DNA of 64,000 bases from Forficula auricularia. Lineage: Eukaryota > Arthropoda > Insecta > Dermaptera > Forficulidae. The stretch spans positions 1,930,789-1,994,788 of the forward strand of contig JALMQS010000132.1 of NCBI GenBank assembly GCA_024734495.1, read 5' to 3'. Position numbers and translations under genes: made by a program. Below are positions 23,021-34,336 of the stretch, one piece after another. Position 1 is the stretch's first letter, and every line of letters starts with the position of its first letter. The notes beneath the pieces are model-generated. The model was not told the DNA's origin, did not search any database, and saw only the letters and a list, made by a program, of their open reading frames with translations.

Positions 23021-23913
23021 TGCAGTACCTTTATTGTTCGGGCCATCTCGGGTGAATATAGCCGGCTACAACCATAAGCGCTTTATATATAGCAGAGATA
23101 GAAAGTACCTATGAAATATAGATTTTAAATCCGGTTGACAAGGGAACCATATCAAGCTTGTTGAAAATTTAATTTTAATTTAGCCATTTCTATTTTCGAC
23201 CAGATTGCTTCTAATTGACTTATTTATTATTTTTTGACTAAATTTTCAACCTCACAGATCTAATTAACTTTTCTTAGAGAATTTCATAAACGTGAACGGA
23301 TAATAAAGCAAGAATCATTGAAGGATCATTGCTTATACGATTAAGCAAGTAATTTCTCTTGAATAGGTTGGGAGAAAGCAAGAAAGGCATTTCTGACAGG
23401 AAAATTGAACTTGTCAGAAATGAAATGGGATTCATCGGGAAGAATATAATAAGATCAGTTCAGGCCGCTTTGATTCCCTTATAGAGAGAGGGTGAAGACA
23501 AAGTAGAGCATGTTGTCTACATTCATTCACTTTACTGAGAGTATCAACAAATTCCAAAAAGAATAATTATTTCAAGGGAAAAATTTAATTTCTTTTTATA
23601 ATTGAAATGTCATGATTTATTTAGTATTTTTTAGACACAGTAAGAAAAAAACATTTGAAAACATCCAAAAGTAATCGTTACATTTTATGTTAAGAAAAAT
23701 TATCGATAAATTATTATTAACTCAATGAGAAATATTATATCTAAGGATTTAATTATTAATTATTAAATTAACTTCAATAAATTAATAGTACATAATTAAA
23801 TATACTTTAAAAAATTCAAGTGGAATTAGAAATGCATTACAAAATGGAATCTATGCTCGAACTAAATGAAAAAATTTGTTGGAAGATTTAAGAAATATAT
23901 ATTTTGCAGTAAA
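23021..23913. other. AT-rich DNA, no feature recognised
   Basis: Short G+C-richer patches occur at 23040-23080 and 23440-23500, but there is no splice-flanked ORF, element boundary or RNA gene. Confidence 0.5.
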
Positions 23914-24257
23914 AACCCGTTTTTAATAAGAACGGGTTAAAACACGTTTCACTGAATACCTTTGTGGCAACCAAAATACTGATGTTGGTTGAGTTTGGTC
24001 CAAAGGTCTAGAATCTTCATTTTTGACCTTCCGCCTAATTTTTTAAACCAAAATGTCAGAAATTACATCCTCATTTGAAGCAAAGTTGAGGGATGTAATT
24101 TTTTAGATTTTCGTTTAAAATTTTTTGAAAATAAACACCCAAAATGAGGCGGAAGGTCAAAAATGAAGACCTTTGGATCAAACTCAACCAGCATCAGTAA
24201 ATTCTAGTTGCCACAAAGTTATTCAGTGAAACGCGTTTTAACTAATAAGAACCCGTT
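23914..24257. repeat. Foldback with CACTGAATA arms
   Basis: The left arm runs AACCCGTTTTTAATAAGAAC through GTTTCACTGAATA and GGTTGAGTTTGGTCCAAAGG. The right arm is its complement, meeting around a CATCCTCATTTGAAGC core. The inner phrases (GAGTTTGGTCCAAAGG, TTTTTGACC) are shared with repeats at 52925 and 54740-55080. Non-coding. Confidence 0.8.
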
Positions 24258-26452
24258 TTTACTAAAAAAAGGGCTCTTACGCCACGCATACTTCATTCTG
24301 ATTAGCGGACAGTCCAGTCTAGCGAAGTGTATTTGGACCCTTAGAGTCGAAATAGGTGTCAGATTGCGGTCATGTTTGGTTGTAACTTTAGAAGGGTTCA
24401 CAGGCACACATATCTGACAGTTAACTGATTTAGCTATCTCACAACAATATCCAGCAATTACCAAACTGGTTCTTAATGGGAAAGAGCCTAAGTATTCAGG
24501 TAGCTTAAAATATTTATTTACATCTTGTCTTGATGTTATTTTTTTTTAATTATAATTTTTAATGTTCCAAATTCTAATAGCGACGATTTTTTAAGATTTT
24601 AATTGAATTCACTCTTCTATACTAGACAACTCACAGTAACAATGCGCGTTTCATACATATTTTAGAGACAATAATTTATTTTTAATATATCACAAATCCT
24701 TTCTCAGCATCCTTTAATGCTTCCAAAAGGTAAAAATTCTAAGAATTCGAAAATTGAAATATTCACTCGATTTCCTTTGAATATATCAAATTCTTCTTTT
24801 GCGAAAAAAACAAAAATGAAATTATTACTCAAGTAAATGAAAAATAGTTTCAATATTTATTTTAATTGGGAAATTATAAAAGAGTGGAATGCATATTTTT
24901 TTCTTGTATGAATTATTACATTAAGTTTTATGTTGATATATGGTGTTAATTATCCAACGAAAAACTTAAGATGAAAATTGTATAATTACATGGATCTCCA
25001 GAGAATTTTAAGATTTCATTAAGCTGGAATATAAAGAAAGAAATGAATATAAGTGAAAAAGTAAAGTAATAATTTAAATAAAATAACAAATAAATAAATA
25101 TACACTTGGTGGATATTTAAAAAACCAAAGTTTTCTATTCGCATGGAATTTTATTTCAAAAACAACATTCTAAGGTATTTTATCGCAGTTTTTCTTTACA
25201 TTTCTCTCTCCTCGGTTATGAATTGATTTATTCATATTAATTTTTTCCCGGGCCGGCATGCATAATTTGATTTCGGGGTCGTGCTCGTAAGCATCGTAAA
25301 TAGCAGCGATCGTTTCAACTTAATATTCACGTTCAATGATCCTCATTCAACAAGAGACTAAAATTTTTCTGCCAAACGTGGCGAGGTTTAAAAAAAGAAA
25401 GAAAGAGGGCGTAAAAAATCATAATAATAAAAAAAATACGACTCAAGTTCACGCCTTATTTAACAGTCGTTAGGAATACAACTTTATTTACTACAACCAC
25501 TTGGCAAAAAAAAGATCTCTTCTCAAACTTAGTCTAAGTAAGAAGGGGTGGAATGAGACGAGATGGAATGAAGATGAATAAATAGAATATTTTAACCCGC
25601 CAAAAAGAAAAAAAAATGAAATTTTTCAGAAGAAAACATTAGCGACCCTATATATATAGATATATACTTTTAGAAGATACATATATTTAAAGAGAGTAAT
25701 TAACATTCTATTTACTGTTTTAAAAATGAAATTTTTTCATTTTCCTTTTAAAAAAATACGTATATTTATGCTTGTTATAATGACGGAGAATTCGCTAGAT
25801 TTTAACGTTAATAACCTGCTGGGGTAACATATTTTGGACAATGTGTCGTCGCTTCCAGCGGATTCTGATAAAGCAAAGCATCATTTCAGTCTTAATTTTT
25901 CTCTTTTTGCTGAGGTTAAAGTAATCAGAGTTTTATACAAATTAACTTTTAAACATTAGTTTTAATTTTTTCTTAAAGCAATTTGAACCGCGAAAGTTAA
26001 ATAATATATTCAATAATTTCTTATGTTAATTCTACATATTTAGAAAATTATTTTATTATTTTTTGAAAATTCATTTTTCCTCTTCAAAAAATAATATAAT
26101 AATTTTTAAATATGTAAAAAATTTATTTTTCCTCTTAAAATAATTTTCGAAATATGTAGAATTAAATAAATAAATTTTGCATGAATTAGTAAGGCAGAGT
26201 GAAAAGCAGGCTGCTTAAAAATTAAAATTATAATATTTTCAAACTAAAAAAACAAGAAAAATGAACCTATAATAACAAAAAAAAATTTCTGGTGCCAAAA
26301 TTGGAAGGGGGAGGGGGTTAAAAAAATAAAAATCTAGGCCATTTGAGCAAACTAAACCAAATTATGTATACATAATCAGTGGGCTCCCAAAAGACTAAAA
26401 ATGCAAAAACTAACCCCCTACATGATTATAAATAATTTTATTAAATAATAAA
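24258..26452. other. AT-rich DNA, possible non-coding regulatory sequence
   Basis: The segment 25210-25345 (with CCCGGGCCGGCATGCATAAT) is complex, non-repetitive and G+C-richer than its surroundings. It is a candidate conserved non-coding element, unsupported by comparison. The tract 26284-26420 is a copy of the AACTAAACCAAATTATGTAT family seen at 4610 and 54740. No coding sequence found. Confidence 0.4.
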
Positions 26453-26514
26453 TATAAGAGAGGGGCCAGGGTGTACATACGTATGGTAAAGTCATGTGGA
26501 TGGCCACATCCGTT
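26453..26514 (+). repeat. Short dispersed repeat, copy 2
   Basis: The AAGAGAGGGGCCAGGGTGTA ... TGGTAAAGTCATGTGGATGG block, about 60 bases. Another copy lies at 27008-27070 on the same strand, and an inverted copy at 13562-13611. The two plus-strand copies bracket the exon at 26831-26966. Confidence 0.6.
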
Positions 26515-26830
26515 TATTTTGTTTTAATATTAATATTATAATTTCATTTACTCGTGTACATTTTATAAAGCTTTATTCCAATAAGCAGAGAAAGCTATTG
26601 TATAGTATATAAAATATTTATTAAAAGCGAATTTTTTAATCTAAGTGTATTTTAGTTTGAGCTTACATTTATTAAGATAGGTTTAGTTTTATTAGCAAGA
26701 GGAATCGAAAACAAGCTGAGACTTGTTTGATCAAATTGGAATAGATTGTTCTATCGGATACTTATAAGAGTTCCCTTTTAACTATTATCTAGGTATTTTT
26801 ACAATAATATATTACAATTATTTATTGCAG

Positions 26831-26966
26831 GGTCCAAGGTCTACACCTATGCTTCCTTGGGTCCGTGCCACTGCAGATGAGAGCCCCGGCAACCCAAAAG
26901 GTACAGCAAGGATTCGCTCCAGTCAGGATGTTCCAGAGATAGCGCTCTCACCCACGCGTCTTCCAG
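26831..26966 (+). CDS. Candidate internal coding exon of an unrecognised protein
   Basis: Acceptor TTTATTGCAG precedes and donor CTTCCAG|GTTAGA follows. The 136 bases are far richer in G+C than the flanking introns. Only one of three frames is open, and it encodes about 45 residues beginning GPRSTPMLPWVRATADE and ending ALSPTRLPG. The other two frames stop. The peptide is rich in P, S, R and T with no hydrophobic segment, more like a linker or disordered region of a cytoplasmic or nuclear protein than a folded domain. I do not recognise the family. At 136 bases the exon would shift phase (length mod 3 = 1). No neighbouring exons were found within several kilobases. Confidence 0.55.
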
Positions 26967-27007
26967 GTTAGATTTTTAATATTTTATTTAATATTAAATA
27001 CAAGATC

Positions 27008-27070
27008 CTTCTCTCTTATGCCAGGTGTATGGGTGTATGGTAAAGTCTTGTGGATGGCCACACCAGTTTA
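27008..27070 (+). repeat. Short dispersed repeat, copy 3
   Basis: The TATGCCAGGTGTATGGGTGT ... GTAAAGTCTTGTGGATGG block, homologous to 26453-26514 and, inverted, to 13562-13611. It starts 41 bases into the intron downstream of the candidate exon. Confidence 0.6.
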
Positions 27071-29446
27071 TTTATGTTATTCTAATAATATGAACCATAC
27101 ATATGATTTGTCGATTTAATTTTCTATACGAGAGCTAGGGGGTGAATAATGAAAATCTTTTGGCCAAAAAGGGGCTCATAGAAAGTAATCAAATTTAAAA
27201 TCAAACTATTTAATATTTTATTAAATTTGGTTTTATAAAAATTGCAATAATTTTCGTAAAATGATGTTCAAATGACCAAATGACGTTTTTGTGAAAATTT
27301 TAAATCCATTAGTTAAATTTATTTAGATACGAAAATCTCCAAGGAATAAAGTTTGTAGTATCTGCAACCCTTGGGAACCATTAAGAGAAAAAGAATATAA
27401 GTGGAACGAGTAGGGGTTTTTAATGCAGAAGAGGACAATAAATAAAGTATAAATGCCACTATATTTACTCGTATATATGTATTACAATTCTAAAATTTAG
27501 TTCAACTGTTGGTATGCAGAGATTGTTTGTATCCGTAAATAATACAAGAAGTAGGGGCAGAAATTTAATTTACCTTTTGTCTAATTGATTTGAATTATTA
27601 TTTGTGTTTTAGTGATTAAATAAATTATTAGGAATATAAAGCGATTCAAATTTAACTTAGGTACAAATTATTCTCGAAATTTTAAAACTATATCAAATAT
27701 ATCAAAATTTTATTAAAAATTGTAGATATCATTTTATTAAAGATTTTTTTTACAAAATACCAATATTAAAGAATTTTATTCTATCTATAGGATTAGAAAT
27801 CTTTCAAGCGCTAAGTGTATTACAACAAACCTTAGGTATATATTAACTTGTAATCAATGAGAGCGTGGAAAGATAATTCATTATTTATACATACATGTTT
27901 CATATACATATAAAGTTTCAAAAGGTGTTCATTCAGTATTATTTTTTAGTATAATATTATATTTTATATCATAACCTACAATTTTCGCCAACCTATGTTC
28001 TCGTATATACATTTCTCATAATTATCTTTAAAAATAAATACTAGATAGAAATATTACGTTTATAAGGCTTTATAAACCTTAAATTTTAATATAGTAATAT
28101 TATAAAGTACCTATTACGAGGTTAAATAAAAAATAATTAGAATAAAAATGTAAAATGAATCAAAATAATTTTCCATATACGTAATAATATAACTTATCTA
28201 ATTTCAAAAAATTCAAAATCATCAATATGGGCAAAATATAAAATTGGAGGAAAAAGTGAAAACATTTTCAGGACTCAATATACTTTCAGCAAATTTTAGC
28301 GATTTGGCAATTTTTTTTTTTCAGCCAACACTGAGTTAAAATCTAAACTTAGCATGGAGATGAGGTTCATTGAATTAAACTTGTATGCCAAATTTCAGCT
28401 CATTAGTCACCAATTCGATAGCTCATATGACGTTTCGATCTTTTTTCTACATATTTGAACTTGAAGTTCTGAAACTAGTAAGCCTAAAATCTGCTCAATT
28501 CTTTGTTTTTCAAATACAAAAAAATGCCACTATACTTTTCGATATTGAATTTTCGCGGGAGTAGCAATCCAAACAAAAAGTATAAAAAAAAATCATACCT
28601 GAAATCGATTTTTCTCTACGTTTCAAATATTTTAAATAAGATAAAAAAAAAAATTTCGAGTGAATTCAATACTTAGGTCCACAATAGTTAATGAAAATTT
28701 ACAGTGGAAAAACTCTAGAGCTTTGGCTTCAGCCTACCTCTTATAGACGGAATTTTGAATTCCTGGCTTCAAGCCAGACCAAAAATTTGCATTTGTAAAA
28801 ATAAATCAGAATAGAATACATAATTTATTATAGGTAGTTATAATGATAAGTGTTATGCTATTTATAAGTAATGAATCTGCGGAGAGTATTCAACTGTTTC
28901 TAAGGTTACTAAAGTTTAGTTGAATAATTCAAAATAAAATTCAACTCTATCACCAAAGAACGCCTATATAATTTCCTGTTTGATTTTTATATTCATAAGT
29001 GGAACAATTTTGGAGGGGATGGATAAAAAGAAAATTATAGACTAGTCCACAAAATAAATAGGAAAATGATTTACACCGGGCAGCGAATCTCTGACAGGTG
29101 CCTCCTAGTAATTTATATAATATATATCAAGGTTATCGAAATAAAATAAAAAATAGAGAACAAATCACGAAATCAAAATTGTTTGTTTATCTTGGCATAC
29201 AGCTAATAAATATTTTTACTAGATAAATTTTTAGCTCATTTCCTAAGAAATTCAGTTAAAAAGTAAAACGGGACCCTATTAGTGTCGTTACATGTATATA
29301 CTCGTATGCTAGCCCTTCAGAGCATTGTAGCTTGTAAAATCAGATAAAAATTATAAATTTAGAAATTATACCTATGCACCTAACATTTATGTCATAAGTA
29401 TTTTCTTTTGGAAACAGAATAGTAGAATTCAATGGAGAACTAATCG
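27071..29446. other. AT-rich DNA with an old repeat, no gene
   Basis: The tract 28310-28720 is a diverged copy of the repeat at 20330-20600 (CAGCTCATTAGTCACCAATT region). The rest is low-complexity AT-rich DNA with scattered ATATAT runs. No exon-like sequence seen. Confidence 0.45.
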
Positions 29447-29644
29447 AAAGACAGTCCAAGAATAATAAAAAATATAATTTTCAATAAAAGAATTTATTGG
29501 AACCTCATTTTTTTTATCATCTTAAAAACCGACGTTTCCCTGAAGAAGCAAGGAAGATTCTTCGAAATGTTGGTTTTTAAAGAAGAATGAAAATGACGTA
29601 TTTTATTCGGAATTTTATTTTTTATTATTCTTGGGCTGTCTTTA
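29447..29644. repeat. Foldback with GACAGTCCAAGAATAATA ends
   Basis: The left arm AAAGACAGTCCAAGAATAAT and the right arm (complement AAAGACAGCCCAAGAATAAT) enclose about 200 bases. Each arm continues toward a GACGTTTC/GAAATGTT core. The outer phrase CCAAGAATAATAAAAAAT parallels the GGACTGCCTCATC outer phrase of family P in position, suggesting a related element. Confidence 0.75.
29540..29571 (+). ncRNA. Hammerhead-like ribozyme motif in 29447-29644
   Basis: CTGAAGAAG, loop, CTTC, GAAATGTT. The pairing GAAG/CTTC draws on the GA of CTGAAGA. Upstream CGACGTTTCC is the complement-strand GAAACGTC of the partner arm, so the two halves overlap at the foldback centre. GAAATGTT departs from GAAACGTC at two positions. 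Confidence 0.4.
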
Positions 29645-30269
29645 CATCATTTCTCCATTATATGTATTATTTTTACTGCAAATCAAAAATTGTATTAAAA
29701 TTTTTATTGAGACATTTTGCGAAAGGTCGAATTTTATGTAAAGTTAAAAATAAAAAAAAATATTAGTTAAGCATCCTGTAAATATCTCTTCAAGTGAAAT
29801 TAGGTTTAATTTTTGTAAAAGGGTATATCGATTTAAAATGACCGTGTGAGAGATCTCCATAGTGGCTGATTTAAGGTAATTTTTGTACCCGTCGGCGTTT
29901 AGAAATAGCTTAAAGTAAAATTATGGAAAAAAACTCATGAAATCAATCATTCTCTGCTTATGAATGACAAATAAGACGACTTTGATATATCAAGTATTTT
30001 GGGAATTATAAGGCACGGAATCCTTGGTATGCGGCTCGGCTCGCACTCGACCGACTTATTCCTGTATCTCATATATGCAAAGTCTAAAAAAATAAACGTT
30101 ATTATTGATCTAATTCTACATAGCTTATGTAATATGAGGCTAGAAAATTCACTATAAGATGGTAAATCACCTATTTGGAAAAAAAAACATAATAGCCTCA
30201 AATAAGAATAGAATTTCTCCTCAAGATTAACAATTCTGCTAATTTCGAAAAACTAAATTTTTTCAAGGG
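29645..30269. other. AT-rich DNA, no feature recognised
   Basis: An 84-codon minus ORF at 29947-30201 has no recognisable motif and no splice context. I treat it as chance. Confidence 0.5.
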
Positions 30270-30560
30270 AAAAGGTGAAATTTTAGGGGTCAGAGGAGTC
30301 AACGGTACCTCTGGACAAAGGTTTTAAGCAGCTAAAAGCTGTAGGTCGCGGGGCCTTGGTTCTTATTCCAATTAAGAGGGAAGGCGTTTTCGAATAGAGT
30401 GTTTCTTAAAAATGAAGCTTTGAGGGCGATTATTGACTTTAAATCTTTCGAACAAACACATTTTAGTATTTATAGTATGTGAAAAGGGCAGATGAGCTAT
30501 ATATATTGCTACTAGACGGATAGTGCCTCAAGTCGAGAATTAATTTATTTGATTCTTAAT
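30270..30560 (-). pseudogene. LINE C-terminal remnant, jockey-type
   Basis: On the minus strand, broken frames give SKDLKSII...ALKASFLRNT near 30400 and then PATYSF...LLKTF...QRYR near 30330. These align in order with LKSIIPPKALFARNTRF and PATYNLHLFKTRTHRYL in the better-preserved element at 44640-45330. Stops interrupt it, and no 5' part is present. Confidence 0.65.
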
Positions 30561-31362
30561 ACGGGATAACTTGCATTTTGATGAACTTATCCGATGCTGT
30601 GGTCATAAAATTAGCAGCAGGTATACGCTATTTAAACCGAAAAGTGGGTATTTAATAAATGACGAAACTGTAATTTAAAATAAAATGTTCCACCTAGCAC
30701 CGGGTATACGCTATTTGCTCAGATCAAACCTCAGAGTATACACCGTATACCCTCCACTACAGCACTGAACTCATCCATGATTTTAGAACGAACGGATGTG
30801 ATTTCGATGGGTCAATAATTGGCAACTTTGAAAAAGTCGCCTATTTGTTAAATGATTCTGTCTAGATACCAGCTCACCTCTCTCTCTGTTTTCTGTTATT
30901 TATATTTCAATTTTTAACTTAAGAAATTAAAAATACAAATTGGAAGAAGACGCAATTTTGGAGTATGGAAATTTTCCCGATAACATCTTACCAAGAGAGA
31001 GTAATACGGAAGATTTAGAAATGATCTCTATTCTACCCCTTTAGAGGTTAAATAAAACCACACTCCGGAACTAGGATATACATATCCATGATGTCAACCA
31101 TTTAACCACAAGTAAGAGATTAAAGCTATTTTAATTATTTTTTTCTTAATAGTCAGAATTTTTTTTCTTTCGCATAGGATCTCTGAAAGTCATCATCGTT
31201 CTCGATAAACATTTTAATGAGCCATAAGGATAGTGAATTTATTCACACTCAAAACTTACTAATAGATTCAATTATTAGTAGGTATCTAGGTATCTCTTGA
31301 TTTGTTCTCCTGGACATTTCATATTTAAGAAAATTATTTATTTTCATAATAATAATTATATA
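30561..31362. other. AT-rich DNA, no gene seen
   Basis: A pair of GGGTATACGCTATTT-type phrases recurs at about 30620 and 30703 within 100 bases, a small local duplication. Nothing else was recognised. Confidence 0.5.
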
Positions 31363-31810
31363 CAGTCGACTCGATAATTCAAAATCTTCAGCTGTTAACT
31401 TCGTTAAATCGAAAAAATGCTGTGTATTTTGATACGCTCGATAACTCGAAATCCTTTTCGTAACAAGAGGGGAGAGAATGTTCTATAATTCGAACTAGGC
31501 CACTTTCCCTCTTTATAATTCGATTTTTTTTATTTTAGGTATGTTATTGAGTTGTTATCTATTGCAATGTTAATACATTTGTAATTTTTTTGTTCTTTTT
31601 TGTCGTTTTCATTATTTTTACTTTTTTACTTGATGCTATATATAAAATTTATGTAAGCTCATATATATTTTCAAAAATATATTAAAAACTCTCAATAATT
31701 CTTATTTTTTTCTTTCCTCTTGATAATTCAAACTTCTTGATAATTAGAAGTCTCGATAATTCGAATTTTACTTGTAGTCCCTTGGATTTCGAATTATCGA
31801 GAGTCGTCTG
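31363..31810. mobile_element. pogo/Tigger-like short element, copy B
   Basis: The ends CAGTCGACTCGATAATTC and complement are flanked by TA on both sides. It aligns with 4854-5472 along its length but lacks the hAT-like insertion, reading CTTGATGC at the empty site. Internal CGATAATTCGAA-type repeats recur near both ends. Non-coding. Confidence 0.85.
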
Positions 31811-32089
31811 TATAAGAAACTTGACTTAAATTTAAAATACCAGGAATTAAGATAAAAATCGAAATAATTTTCAATTCCTAGATAGGTAATGTATAATTGG
31901 ACACACGTTTTATAGCTGAGAGTAGCTGCTGAATGTTAATTTAGTATAAGGAATAGAGTTGAATGAGATTTTCTATCTAAGCCATGAATTCATTTTGTTA
32001 CATATGAAATACTCGTAGTAATCTGAAGATCAAGGCAAAGCATTCGACTACTATTCTTTCAAATTAATAAATTATTTAGATAATATACC

Positions 32090-32290
32090 TATTTACTTCA
32101 ATGGAAGGTTAAAAGTTTCGGGAAATAGGGAGGTCGGGAGAGAGTTCCAGTTCCTTGAAGTCATAGAGACAAACGTATTGGCGAATGAAGTGGTCCGGCA
32201 CTTTTCCAATTTAACTGCGAAATGGTGTTGGGAATCGACAAAACTCGTACTACGCGCAAAAGGACGCCCTGTGGGGAATTAGAGACTTTA
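32090..32290 (-). pseudogene. LINE C-terminal remnant, jockey-type (second lineage)
   Basis: One minus-strand frame stays open and spells ARSTSFVDSQHHFAVKLE followed by KCRTTSFANTFVSMTSRN, then WNSLPTSLFPETFNL. The R-TRF...QHPFAVKL...RTSRLWNSLP...FP order is the conserved C-terminal signature of jockey-clade reverse transcriptases. No poly(A) or 5' region is visible. Confidence 0.75.
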
Positions 32291-32760
32291 ACTTATTCGT
32301 ATATATGTATAAATGTATAGACAATAGAGGGGGCCAAGTTATTTTGGGAAGGGGCATGAATCTTTCTCCCCTAGGTACTTCATAGAAAAATATATTTTTA
32401 CTTTCACATTTATATTACAGTATATAGAATATAATGTGGAAGTTATGGCCTGACTGGCTGCTGACTCTTTGAGAGCTTGTTAATAGACAAACCATCAAAA
32501 ATATTTTATAAATAAACGTGTGTGGATTCTAATTAGATTTTTCATATTAGGATTTTCCCGGTCTGACCACCTAAGATGTAATATAGGAAAATTAATTAAA
32601 ATTTCATATTTGAAGAAAATTAATTGAAATTTTATATTTAGAGAAAATTAATTGGAATTTAATTAATTTTCTTGTTTACACTTGTTTCAGAATAACGGCG
32701 GATACAGGAATGTTGCAAATTCGAAATAAAAAATTAAAATATTTTTAAAAAGAATTGATT

Positions 32761-33016
32761 TTTTTTAGGTCTCGATCTCTTTGATATTAGTAGAATACTT
32801 TTATATTGCATTATCAGAAGGGCTTTCGAGTTGAATGGTAGTGAAAATTTTGCTATACTAATATATTGCGTGTCAGAGGTGTTTTGTCCTGAGTGTCGAA
32901 CTAACATGCCCGAACAGTGTGTTAGTATCTGGGTTCACCTCCTAGGGAGACGAGCCCTCTGGTAATGCAATATAGAAACATTCTACCAATATCAAAGAAA
33001 CCAAGACCTAAAAAAG
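32761..33016. repeat. Inverted pair of tRNA-type SINE tails
   Basis: The arms (TTTTTAGGTCTCGATCTC ... TATTGCATTATCAGAAGGG and the complement of CCCTCTGGTAATGCAATATA ... GACCTAAAAAA) face outward with tails outside and heads inside. The right half carries a B-box-like GGTTCACCTCC at 32932-32942 and resembles the SINE at 60913-61050 from the B box through its tail (CCTCTG, then GCAAT). Confidence 0.65.
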
Positions 33017-33909
33017 ATTAAATTATTTTAATAAATAATCGGTTGTCACCACGAGTTGTATTTTTGAATAAATCCCATATTATTTTCAAAAAGAGATACT
33101 TAGTTTTTGCTTTAATTAATTTAAAATATTTATGTTTCTAAAATGATATAGGTATTTGACTATTTTATAGTCGCAAAGAGAGATTTCAACTTGTACAAAA
33201 TAAGAGGAAGATCGGGCTGATTATTAATAATTACTTACTCTTTATTAATATTTGCTTAAGAAAGCGGATTTTGAACTCGGAAAAGAGGCCTCACGACGTG
33301 TAGAAGTTACTACAACCAAATTATAGAGGATGAGGTTTTTTATATTAAAAAAGGATTATTATAGAGATTTGGTTTTGAATAGATAATCGCTCATAATCGA
33401 GGGGTAGACAAATTTTAGCTCATTTAGTATTATGATTATATTAATTATGAAATATCTTCAATTTAATGAGATCCAAAAAAAATGAATAAATTCAACCTTT
33501 AGAGACTGCTCGCTCCACTTTCCAAAAATGAATAGGTAATATGCTACAGTTTTAGCGCTTTTCCGGAGAAAAGAGCACTTTTGCACGCTCGAGTATTTTC
33601 ATAGACTTGCCAAAATGTTAGTAATAGTCAATAAGGTTCATTTATCACTCTAGAGTAGTCACTGGATATGAAAAGCTAATTTGCTAATCCAGGCTGATAT
33701 CGACTGTAATAAGACGATTCTAATTTTTTCTATAATATTTTCTTTTATAATATAAATAAAAATAATTGTATATTTAATAATTATTTCTATAAAATATTAA
33801 TTAATAATTTTTTAAATTGAATCATAAATAACAATTGATATTTTCTTCGTACCTTCTACATAAATTTTGGATTCATTTTGATTTAAACATTTTTAAGATT
33901 GTTCTAAGG
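33017..33909. other. AT-rich DNA, no feature recognised
   Basis: No splice signals with open frames and no repeat boundaries were found. Confidence 0.5.
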
Positions 33910-33945
33910 CTGATGATGACACTAATATAAAGTGCTCGAAACGTG
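33910..33945 (+). ncRNA. Hammerhead-like ribozyme motif, solo
   Basis: CTGATGA, TGA, CACT, loop, AGTG, CTC, GAAACGTG. The helix GA-CACT/AGTG-C-TC contains one bulge. AGG before and CCT after can pair as a short stem I. The base after ACGT is G, which is not an allowed cleavage-site base, so this copy is probably inactive. Confidence 0.4.
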
Positions 33946-34093
33946 CCTATTGACGATAATTTTTTTAAATAATATATTTAACCTGTTATGTTTTTACAAA
34001 ATAAAAAATAAGAGCAATTTCTTGGAATATATCCTCCAAAAAGTTACATACCTAATAATTAATATTAAAAATTTTCATATCAAATCTTATTAA

Positions 34094-34324
34094 GGGATTG
34101 ACGAGATTGGAAACCAATCGACTTGATTGGGGAATAATGGAATTGAAATAATTATCGGAAAAGAGGTTTTTTTATCTAATTAGATTTTTCCTCTTATTAA
34201 AAACAAGGACTAAAGATGAATAAGGACACTCGATGGTGGAGAAGTAATCTCCGGAATCGAAGCAAAAATACAATGTATACATTAATTAATGTAAAATAAT
34301 TAGTTTAATAAAATTTATAAAAAA
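34094..34324 (+). mobile_element. Poly(A) retroposon with target duplication, copy 1
   Basis: A 231-base unit starts GGGATTGACGAGATTGG and ends TTTAATAAAATTTAT plus A's. It is bounded by an exact 12-bp direct repeat AAATCTTATTAA (34082-34093 and 34325-34336). The sister copy at 49568-49803 is about as long and very similar, with its own 15-bp duplication. The first 15-25 bases differ between copies. No tRNA-type A and B boxes are visible on the plus strand. It is a LINE-mobilised SINE or retrocopied RNA of unknown parent. Confidence 0.8.
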
Positions 34325-34336
34325 AAATCTTATTAA

